From the NCBI RefSeq assembly GCF_012275445.1, contig NZ_JAAZQK010000003.1, positions 496,001-560,000 on the forward strand: a DNA stretch of 64,000 nt, read 5' to 3'. The notes below the pieces were generated by a model. It was not told where the DNA came from. It was given only the letters and a program-made list of their open reading frames with translations, and ran no database searches. Positions 46,384 to 52,991 of this stretch are shown piece after piece (within the stretch, counting starts at the first letter, position 1; each line of letters begins with the position of its first letter). This stretch comes from Rhizobacter sp. SG703. GTDB taxonomy: Bacteria > Pseudomonadota > Gammaproteobacteria > Burkholderiales > Burkholderiaceae_C. Both the position numbers and the translations under genes were made by a program.

Positions 46384-48380
46384 CCGCGCCGCTGGACACC
46401 GGCGAAGACGTCGTCGACGTGCCCGACCCGCTGACCGAACGCCCGCCCGACGACCGCTTCTGCGACCTGGTGCTGACCGGCGGCGTCGCGAGCGGCGTCG
46501 TCTACCCGTGGGCGATCCTCGAGATCGCGCGGTCGTTCCGCTTCAAGAACATTGGCGGCACCTCGGTCGGTGCGATGGCGGCCGCATTGGCGGCGGCCGC
46601 GGAGTATGGCCGGCGCAACGGCTACGACGACGGCTTCGAGGTGTTGCGGCGCGCGCCGGGCGACCTCGCGAAGCCCGGGCCGCGCGGGCTGCGCACGCTG
46701 ATGCTGTCGCTGTTCCAGCCGGCGCCTCAGGGGCAGCGGCTGTTCGACCTGTTCGTCGGCGCGGTGGACATCTATGGCGAGACGCGCCGCAGCCGCGTGC
46801 CGCGCTGGTTGCGGCTGGGGTGGCCGGTGTTGCGCAGTTATCGCAAGCCGGCGGTGTGGGGTGGGCTGCTGGGCCTGCTGCTCGCGGCGGACTGCGCGCT
46901 GATACCGCCCTTCAGCTGGGGCAGCGTGCTCGGCTTCGTGCTGACAATTCCGATCTGCGTCGTGGGCGCTGTCGTGTGGTTCGGTCTGCGGTCCGACCTG
47001 ATCGCGGGCCTGGTGAAGAACGACCTCGGCCTGTGCCATGGCACGACCCTGCAGGGTCGCGACCCGAAGACCGATCCCGGCCTCGTCGAATGGCTGGACA
47101 AGGGCATCCAGCTGGCCGCGGGCCTCGGGCGCGAGGACGCGCCGCTGACCTTCCGCGACCTGTGGTCGGCACCGGCCTCGCCGGGCGCGCGTCCGGTGGC
47201 GGTGCGCGACGGCGACGAGCGCCGGCTGCGCTCGATCAACCTGGAGATGATCACGACCAACGTGACGCACGGCCGGCCGTACCGGCTGCCGCTGCAGGAC
47301 GAGACCGACCGGCTGTACTTCCGGCCGGACGATCTGCGGCGCTTCTTTCCGGAGCGCGTGGTCGCGGCGATGCTGGCGGTGGCGCAACCCTATGCGCCGG
47401 CCAGCGCGTTCGACCCGCCCGCGGGCATCAAGACCCTCGGCCTGTGGGAACTGCCGCGCGGCGACCTGCCGATCCTCGTGGCCGCGCGCATGAGCCTGAG
47501 CTTTCCGCTGTTGTTCTCGGCGGTGCCGCTGTGGGCGGTCGACCACGAGATGCCGCGCGAGGACCGGGTGCTGAAGCGCTGCTGGTTCTCCGACGGCGGG
47601 CTGTGCTCGAACTTCCCGATCCACCTGTTCGATGCGGCCGTGCCGCGCTGGCCGACTTTCGGGCTGTGGCTGGGCCAGCGCAACCCGTTCCGGCGCAACG
47701 TGTTCGTGTGGTTGCCGGAGACACACCTGCAGGGCAGCCGCGACAGCTGGCAGCGCTTCGACCCGAGCGACCCCGGCACGCCGGTGCAGGCGCGCGAGCG
47801 TGCCGACAAGCCGCTGGGGTTCCTGGCGGGCTTCCTGCTCGCGGCCGGCCTGACCGCGAAGGACTGGCAGGACCGCAGCGCGATGCGCCTGGCCACCGCG
47901 CGCAACCGGGTCGCGCGGCTCGCGCTGCGGCCGGGCGAGGGCGAGCTGCACATCGGCATGCCGCGCAAGCGCATCCTGCGGATGGCGCGGCGCTACGGTA
48001 CGGCCAGCGGGCGGCTGTTCGTCGAGCGCTATGCCGAGGCCCCGGGCGAGCATGCGACGGCGGCGTGGCGCGAGCAGCGCTGGGTGCGGCTGCAGGCGCT
48101 GCTGGCGGGATTGCGCGGATGGTTGAAGGGCGCGGCATCGGCGGCGGCGAGCCAGGCGCACACCGTGCCGATGCGGCAGGCGATCGACGCGGCCGTCGAC
48201 GTGCCGCCGCTGCGTGGCCACGATGGGGGGGCGCGCACGTTGCACGACGACGAGGCCGAACAGCTGCAGGCCTTGCTGGCGGGCATCGAGCAACTGGAGG
48301 AACGGTTCCGCGTCAATGACGCGGCGCAGCCGTACAAGCCGGTGCCGGCACCGGAACTGCGGTTGCGCACGCCGGTGTGA
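46380..48380 (+). CDS. Patatin-like phospholipase with membrane segment
   Basis: A 666-residue patatin. The oxyanion motif GGVASGVVYP is near residue 34, the nucleophile in GGTSVGA (Ser62), and the dyad Asp405 in FSDGGLCSNFP. Hence a Ser-Asp acyl hydrolase acting on phospholipid or other lipid esters. Two adjacent hydrophobic segments at about 160-205 (GGLLGLLLAADCALIPP, VLGFVLTIPICVVGAVVWF) probably anchor it in the membrane. The C-terminal 130 residues are helical. It overlaps the DyP gene by four bases. A hairpin at 48502-48527 with an 11-bp stem but no T run may mark the end of the transcript. Confidence 0.88.
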   Translation: MTAPLDTGEDVVDVPDPLTERPPDDRFCDLVLTGGVASGVVYPWAILEIARSFRFKNIGGTSVGAMAAALAAAAEYGRRNGYDDGFEVLRRAPGDLAKPGPRGLRTLMLSLFQPAPQGQRLFDLFVGAVDIYGETRRSRVPRWLRLGWPVLRSYRKPAVWGGLLGLLLAADCALIPPFSWGSVLGFVLTIPICVVGAVVWFGLRSDLIAGLVKNDLGLCHGTTLQGRDPKTDPGLVEWLDKGIQLAAGLGREDAPLTFRDLWSAPASPGARPVAVRDGDERRLRSINLEMITTNVTHGRPYRLPLQDETDRLYFRPDDLRRFFPERVVAAMLAVAQPYAPASAFDPPAGIKTLGLWELPRGDLPILVAARMSLSFPLLFSAVPLWAVDHEMPREDRVLKRCWFSDGGLCSNFPIHLFDAAVPRWPTFGLWLGQRNPFRRNVFVWLPETHLQGSRDSWQRFDPSDPGTPVQARERADKPLGFLAGFLLAAGLTAKDWQDRSAMRLATARNRVARLALRPGEGELHIGMPRKRILRMARRYGTASGRLFVERYAEAPGEHATAAWREQRWVRLQALLAGLRGWLKGAASAAASQAHTVPMRQAIDAAVDVPPLRGHDGGARTLHDDEAEQLQALLAGIEQLEERFRVNDAAQPYKPVPAPELRLRTPV

Positions 48381-48751
48381 TCGCTCGGACAGCCAATGCC
48401 AAGTCCGCGGGCTCGGCGATCAATCGGAACTGGAACCGCAACGAAGATCTTGCGCACTTCGCCGACGAGCTGGTCCAGGACCAAGTGGAAATTCATGGCT
48501 GTGCGGGTCCTTTGCGAAGGACCCGCATGTACCGATCCAGCATAGGTCAGAGAATCTTCAAGGGTCTCGACAACAGCGGCATCCGATGTCGCCTCGATCG
48601 TGTCCACCGCGGCAGCGTTTCCGAGCCCCCACCGGACGTACTCGCGCGGATCGCGTGATGCGCTTCTCGCCAGAACCTTGACGTCGAGGAAGACCTGGTC
48701 CTGTGAAAGCTCCTCATCGAAGCGTTCACGCAGGAGGTTTCGGGTGTTCAT
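48029..48751 (-). CDS. Hypothetical protein, 3' part antisense to the patatin gene; probably a remnant
   Basis: Begins at ATG 48751, which overlaps the stop of the frameshifted gene upstream (ATGA). The first ~115 residues (MNTRNLLRERFDEELSQDQ, LEDSLTYAG, MNFHLVLDQLVGEVRKIFVAVP) look like real protein. From about 48380 on, the frame is only the antisense of the patatin end and is unlikely to be natural. The original stop seems to have been lost when the patatin operon came to lie here. No family recognised. A hairpin at 48502-48527 lies inside. Codon use is less G/C-rich than in the patatin gene. Confidence 0.4.
   Translation of the reverse strand: MNTRNLLRERFDEELSQDQVFLDVKVLARSASRDPREYVRWGLGNAAAVDTIEATSDAAVVETLEDSLTYAGSVHAGPSQRTRTAMNFHLVLDQLVGEVRKIFVAVPVPIDRRARGLGIGCPSDHTGVRNRSSGAGTGLYGCAASLTRNRSSSCSMPASKACSCSASSSCNVRAPPSWPRSGGTSTAASIACRIGTVCAWLAAADAAPFNHPRNPASSACSRTQRCSRHAAVACSPGASA
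48502..48527. repeat. 11-bp stem hairpin downstream of the patatin operon
   Basis: TGCGGGTCCTT (48502-48512), loop TGCG, AAGGACCCGCA (48517-48527). It lies about 120 bases past the patatin stop. Neither strand carries a following T run, so intrinsic termination is doubtful. Confidence 0.6.
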
Positions 48752-49072
48752 GGCTTGTCAATCTTTCTGCCGGGGACGGGGGGTTTGTAGATCTCACCAG
48801 TGACGGGGTCCGTCGATCCAAGGTGCCTGCCGTTCCGGACTGGGGATTCGCTGGCTTCCGAGGGAACATGGAAACCGCTCGATGCGCACCGGCCCGATCC
48901 AGCAACTGCGCCCCGTCGTGTCGCCGATCCAGTTGACGAAGATCGGATCCAGGCCACTGCCCGCCACCTGGATCTCTGCACGAACGGCGGCCGGTTTGCA
49001 CAACGATGCGATGAGGGTGACGAGCAGCGTGGCACGTTGCAGCGAGCAGGAAGGAGAGGTTCGGGTCGGCAC
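48748..49072 (-). pseudogene. Frameshifted small exported protein gene
   Basis: One frame (from about 49072) encodes a signal-like segment and mature start: LLVTLIASLCKPAAVRAEIQ, then LDPIFVNWIGDTTGRSCW and IGPVRIERF. It then runs into an unrelated tail and a stop at 48794. Another frame continues smoothly from the same point (HVPSEASESPVRNGRH, then STDPVTGEIYKPPVPG and RKIDKP) and stops at 48748, overlapping the next ATG. One extra base near 48870 would explain the change of frame. The start codon is unclear, since GTG 49072 has no ribosome site. No family recognised. A sequencing error is the alternative explanation. Confidence 0.5.
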
Positions 49073-49216
49073 GGAAGGAGCGTCGCGGCGAGGCGGCGAG
49101 GCGATGCGGGCCTGCAGTAGAGAAAGCGTTCCACCGCACCGGCAGTGGTCACATGGACCGCTTGCAAATCCAGGATGTGCTGCATCGCTTCGGACGCGCA
49201 GCGGCTCCCGGTGCCG

Positions 49217-50701
49217 CTACGCCGCCGCCCGCGCGAGCTGCGACAGCCGCTTGACCAGCGCTTCGAAGCGCTCGGCCGGCGTGTTGCCATACCCGAGCAC
49301 CAGGCCGTTGTCGTCGGCCGATGGCTGCAGCGCAAAGCTCGACAAGGCCGCCGGTGCCATGCCGTGGCGCAGCGCGGCGGCGGCGATGGCGGCGTCCGGG
49401 TAGCGGCGCGGCAAGCGCACCGTCAGGTGCAGCCCGCAATGCCCGCCGTCGATCGCATGCGGTACGCGCAGGTGGCGCGACAAGGCCTCGCGCAACGCGG
49501 CCTGGCGCTGCCGGTACAGCCGCCGCATGCGGCCCAGGTGGCGGCCGAAGGCGCCGCCCTCGATGAAACGGGCGAGCGCCAGCTGTTCGTGTCGGTGGCC
49601 GCCGCGCAGCAGGTGCGCGAGCGGCGCCTGCAGGCGCGCCGCAAGCGCGTCGGGCAGCACCAGGAAGCCGAGCCGCAGCGACGGGAACATCGTCTTGCTG
49701 AAGGTGCCGACATACAGCACCGGCGCCTGCGCCACCAGGCCCTGCATCGCGCCGATCGGCTCGCCGGCGTGGCGGAACTCGCTGTCGTAGTCGTCCTCGA
49801 TGATCCACGCGCCGTGGCGCTGGGCGTTGGCGATCAGTTCGAGCCGGCGCGCGGCGCTCATCACCGCGCCTGTCGGGTACTGGTGCGACGGGGTCGCGTA
49901 GACGAGCCGCGGCGGCCGTGCGGTCCAGTCGCTGTCGCGCACGCACAGCCCTTCGGCATCGACGCGCATCGGCACGATCCGCAGGTCGGCCGCGTGCATC
50001 GCGGTGCGCGCGCCGCGGTAGCCCGGGTCCTCGACCCACGCGGTGTCGCCGGGGTTCGTCAGCAGCCGCGCGCACAGCGCCAGTGCCTCCATCGCGCCTT
50101 CGGTGACGACGACCTGCGCCGCGTCGCAGCGCACGCCGCGGGCCACGCCCAGGTGGCCGGCGATCGCATGGCGCAGCGCGGGTTCGCCGAGCGGGTTGCC
50201 ATAGCCCAGCGTCGACGGGCCGGCGCTGCGCATCGCGCGATCGAGCGCGCGCTGCCATTCGGCCAGCGGGAACTGCGCCAGCGCCGGCACGCCGGGGCGC
50301 CATGCGGCATCGCCATCGGCCTGTGCAGGCTCGGACTGGATCGGCGACAGGCGCCGCGCCGTCACCGCAGGCACCGCCGGCGCGGCGCGTGGCCCGGTGC
50401 CCCGGGGTGCGGCCGCGCGCGCCGGGCGGGTCAGCGCCGCGACGCGCGTGCCCTGCCGGTCGGGCAGCAGGTAGCCTTCGGCAGCGAGCAGGTCGTACAC
50501 CGCGGTCACGGTGTTGCGAGAGATGCCCAGGGCGTCGGCCAGCGCGCGGCTGCCCGGCAGGCGACTGCCCGGTGCCAGGTGGGCACCGAGGATCGCCTGC
50601 TTCAACCGGTCGTGAAGCTGGCGCTGCAGCGAGCCGGGTCCTCGCCCGTGCCCGCGCGCGAGCGGCGCATCGAGCAGGGCTTGCGGGACGGAACGGGTCA
50701 T
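49217..50701 (-). CDS. MocR/PdxR-type regulator (GntR helix-turn-helix + aminotransferase domain)
   Basis: A 494-residue MocR-family protein. Residues ~15-90 are a GntR winged helix (LPGSRALADALGISRNTVTAVYDLL). After a linker of about 50 residues comes a fold-type I aminotransferase domain. It has LGYGNPLGEPALR, YATPSHQYPTG, IEDDYDSEFR and the PLP-binding Lys in YVGTFSKTMFPSLRLGF. Such regulators use PLP or its derivatives as effector and often act on a divergent neighbour. TTG 50740 would add 13 residues. It diverges from the GNAT gene across a gap with an inverted repeat at 50703-50748. Confidence 0.92.
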   Translation of the reverse strand: MTRSVPQALLDAPLARGHGRGPGSLQRQLHDRLKQAILGAHLAPGSRLPGSRALADALGISRNTVTAVYDLLAAEGYLLPDRQGTRVAALTRPARAAAPRGTGPRAAPAVPAVTARRLSPIQSEPAQADGDAAWRPGVPALAQFPLAEWQRALDRAMRSAGPSTLGYGNPLGEPALRHAIAGHLGVARGVRCDAAQVVVTEGAMEALALCARLLTNPGDTAWVEDPGYRGARTAMHAADLRIVPMRVDAEGLCVRDSDWTARPPRLVYATPSHQYPTGAVMSAARRLELIANAQRHGAWIIEDDYDSEFRHAGEPIGAMQGLVAQAPVLYVGTFSKTMFPSLRLGFLVLPDALAARLQAPLAHLLRGGHRHEQLALARFIEGGAFGRHLGRMRRLYRQRQAALREALSRHLRVPHAIDGGHCGLHLTVRLPRRYPDAAIAAAALRHGMAPAALSSFALQPSADDNGLVLGYGNTPAERFEALVKRLSQLARAAA

Positions 50702-50702
50702 C

Positions 50703-50748
50703 GTGGCACCATCAGAATCAAATGGCGTGGCGCTTTTCAAGGTGCCAC
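50703..50748. promoter_or_regulatory. Inverted repeat between the MocR and GNAT genes
   Basis: GTGGCACC (50703-50710) and GGTGCCAC (50741-50748) are perfect 8-bp inverted arms, 30 bases apart. GTGG recurs between them (near 50727). MocR-type proteins bind paired sites in such divergent gaps, so this is a candidate operator for the MocR protein at 49217-50701. Confidence 0.45.
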
Positions 50749-50798
50749 CGTGCCGTTACTGTAGAGCCCTGGACCGCCACCCCGCAAGGACGAACGAG

Positions 50799-51386
50799 AT
50801 GACCTGGCTCACCCCTCTCCGACTGCAAGGCTCGCACTGTTCGCTGGAGCCGCTTTCCATCGACCACGAGCAGGAACTGATCGCGGCGGTGCGCGACGGC
50901 GAACTGTGGAACCTCTGGTACACCGCGATCCCCGCGCCGCAGGCGATGCGGGCCGAGATCGAACGCCGGCTGGACCTGCAGCGCAAGGGCTCGATGGTCC
51001 CGTTCACCACGCGCGACGCCGCCGGCCGTGTCGTCGGCATGACGACCTTCATGAACATCGACGCGGCGAACCAGCGGGCCGAGATCGGCTCCACCTGGAC
51101 GGCCGCGAGCGTGCAGCGCAGCGGCTTCAACACCGAATGCAAGCTGCTGCTGCTGACGCACGCGTTCGCCGAGGAAGCCATCGCGGTCGAGTTCCGCACC
51201 AACTTCTTCAACCAGCAGAGCCGCCGCGCGATCGAACGACTGGGCGCCAAGCTCGACGGCATCCTGCGCAGCCACCAGCGCATGCCCAACGGGCTGCTGC
51301 GCGACACCTGCGTCTACAGCATCACGCGGGCGGAGTGGCCGGCGGTGCGGGCGCATTTGCAATGGCAGCTGGACAAGCCGCGTTGA
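50799..51386 (+). CDS. GNAT family N-acetyltransferase
   Basis: A 195-residue acetyltransferase of the RimJ/RimL-like group. The sequence opens TPLRLQGSHCSLEPLSIDHEQEL, has the central strand VVGMTTFMNIDAANQRAEIGSTW, and ends in the typical EFRTNFFNQQSRRAIERLGAKLDGILR. Start ATG 50799 has AAGGA eight bases upstream. It is divergent from the MocR regulator and may be its target. Substrate unknown; a protein N-terminus or small amine is usual for the family. Confidence 0.9.
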   Translation: MTWLTPLRLQGSHCSLEPLSIDHEQELIAAVRDGELWNLWYTAIPAPQAMRAEIERRLDLQRKGSMVPFTTRDAAGRVVGMTTFMNIDAANQRAEIGSTWTAASVQRSGFNTECKLLLLTHAFAEEAIAVEFRTNFFNQQSRRAIERLGAKLDGILRSHQRMPNGLLRDTCVYSITRAEWPAVRAHLQWQLDKPR

Positions 51387-51417
51387 CGATTGGCGCGGGT
51401 GACAAGGCGGTGCGTGT

Positions 51418-52866
51418 TCAAACCTTGATGAACAGCGCCTCCACGACCGCGGTCATCGTGCTGCCGGTCGTACAGTCTGCGAACGCTTCGCCCAATTCAA
51501 TGGCCATGTCGGTGGGCAAGCTCAGACCAGACCTGTTCCACAACTGGTGCACGGCGTTGCCTGCGGCCACGTGCAGTCTTCGGTTCCGCGCCAATGCGCG
51601 ATCAATCGCGTCACTTTCATCGCCGGAGAGACCAACGGTCTCGCGATCGACTTCAAGATGCTTCAGATTCCGGTTTTTGGTGATCGCGTCGACGAGGGAG
51701 CGACGAACGTCTCGCGTGACGTAGGAGGCCCTGAGAGCCAAGGAAGTCAAGCGGCTCCCGCTGTGCTTCAACAGAGAAATCAACGCATCGCACTCGGGTT
51801 CCGTGAAGCGGAGTGCTACCAGCGACACCGATCGCAGCCGGCAGTTGTTGATCCAGCCGCTGTGCGCGGACCCTTGGCTGGAGCCGGACAGCGAGGTGAA
51901 CGGGCGATACAACATTTCCAGGTGGTCAAGAGAAAGGTTCTTTTCCAACGCCTGGTTCAGGCAGTCGGCTTGAGCACGGCTCAACTCGTCCGAGTCTCCG
52001 AACGTGAGGCGTTTGAGGGTTGTGTTGTTCTCCAGGGCCTGGCAGAAGTCGGCAAATACTTTTTCTTGCGGTAGGTCCACCAGACTCATTCGCAGGTTGA
52101 GCAAGGCGGGGCTTTCCAGGACAGTTGTCATCGCCGACCAGCCCTTGTCCCCCCAATCGTTGCTGCTCAGATGCAGTTCTTCCAGGATTCGGTTGTTGGA
52201 GGCCGCCCTGCCGATGATCTCGATGCCAGGTTCCTCCAGCCCGCACGCCTCCAGTGCAAGGGTTTTGAGGGTCGAGTTTTGCTGAAGCATCAGTGCGATG
52301 GTCGATGCGGATTGCGAGCAGGAGTTGGCGCTCAAGTGCAACGCGAGCACGCTTTTGTTGTCTGCCATTGCGGCGCAGACGTTCTGGATCTGTGGGGCCG
52401 TGAGCCTGCAGTTGATCAACTTCAGCGAAGTCAAGCGGCCGGTTTTTTTCAGTATGTCGGCCAGTGCATCCGTCATTGCAGGTTCCAGTTGCTGACCCGA
52501 CAGATCGACAGCAACCGGGTTCGACCCGGCAATGGCCAACCATCGGAGCAGTCCGATCGACGCCTCGCGATTCAGAACAGGCGACGCGGGCACGTGCAGG
52601 TCGATTTCCCGCGCCCACGGCATGCGGGCCTCGACGACCCTTGCGCCTGATGGCGATGCGTCGCCAAGCCGATGGCGGCTGAGCCAGTCCAGCCCCGCAT
52701 GATCGTCCGTGTGCAGGCAATTCAGCGTGGTGTCGTGCCATGCCTCTCGAGTGCAGGGAGTCGAAGGTATCAAGTGAGCGCAGCTCTTCGGCGGCGCACA
52801 GGGGATGGAGATGTCGATCGGAGCGAATGCGCGACGGGACTGGGGTGAGGTGTTACCGACTGACAT
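51418..52866 (-). CDS. LRR effector-like protein 3
   Basis: A 482-residue paralogue of the LRR proteins at 2212 and 4019. The N-terminal ~80 residues are Ser/Pro-rich without a signal peptide and hold the shared module (W43-H-D-T-T, then LDWLS at 59-63). Ribonuclease-inhibitor-type LRRs run from about 100 to 420 (VAVDLSGQQL, LTSLKLINCRL, VLALHLSANS). ATG 52866 is chosen over 52914 because the HrpL-like site 52894-52922 overlaps the latter, leaving a leader of about 20 bases. It lies 46 kb from the other two and is convergent with the GNAT gene, 31 bases apart. Codon use is less G/C-biased than in the flanking GNAT and helicase genes, suggesting acquisition. Confidence 0.83.
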   Translation of the reverse strand: MSVGNTSPQSRRAFAPIDISIPCAPPKSCAHLIPSTPCTREAWHDTTLNCLHTDDHAGLDWLSRHRLGDASPSGARVVEARMPWAREIDLHVPASPVLNREASIGLLRWLAIAGSNPVAVDLSGQQLEPAMTDALADILKKTGRLTSLKLINCRLTAPQIQNVCAAMADNKSVLALHLSANSCSQSASTIALMLQQNSTLKTLALEACGLEEPGIEIIGRAASNNRILEELHLSSNDWGDKGWSAMTTVLESPALLNLRMSLVDLPQEKVFADFCQALENNTTLKRLTFGDSDELSRAQADCLNQALEKNLSLDHLEMLYRPFTSLSGSSQGSAHSGWINNCRLRSVSLVALRFTEPECDALISLLKHSGSRLTSLALRASYVTRDVRRSLVDAITKNRNLKHLEVDRETVGLSGDESDAIDRALARNRRLHVAAGNAVHQLWNRSGLSLPTDMAIELGEAFADCTTGSTMTAVVEALFIKV

Positions 52867-52893
52867 GCCATGACTCGATGATGAAGGTGGCCT

Positions 52894-52922
52894 TGAGTGC
52901 CCGAGGCGATGCATGCCGTTCC
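52894..52922 (-). promoter_or_regulatory. HrpL-like promoter upstream of LRR gene 3
   Basis: Minus strand: GGAACG, 16 bases, GCACTCA. Five of six bases fit GGAACC and four of five fixed bases fit CCACNNA. It ends 27 bases before ATG 52866. Confidence 0.45.
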
Positions 52923-52991
52923 AATCGCCGGCAAGTGCATTGCATCCGGTCCATGCGAGCTGGTCGTCCCGGTCGCCCCGACAATCCCCGC

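Noticed and set aside
38939-48380. Reading the cyclase plus patatin genes as a CBASS- or Pycsar-type antiphage system
   Set aside because: The cyclase is in a CHAT/AAA/TPR sensor protein and is not a stand-alone CD-NTase or PycC. The patatin is coupled to a P450 and a DyP peroxidase. No other defence genes are present.
48502-48527. Hairpin as an intrinsic terminator of the patatin operon
   Set aside because: The stem is strong but neither strand has a T run, so it is recorded only as a hairpin.
48493-48543. Short frame MLDRYMRVLRKGPAQP on the minus strand
   Set aside because: Only 16 codons after an in-frame stop. Its ATGA overlap with the next ATG is suggestive, but there is no ribosome site or upstream continuity.
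52867-52914. Earlier start (ATG 52914) for LRR protein 3
   Set aside because: The candidate promoter 52894-52922 overlaps it, so it would precede the transcript.
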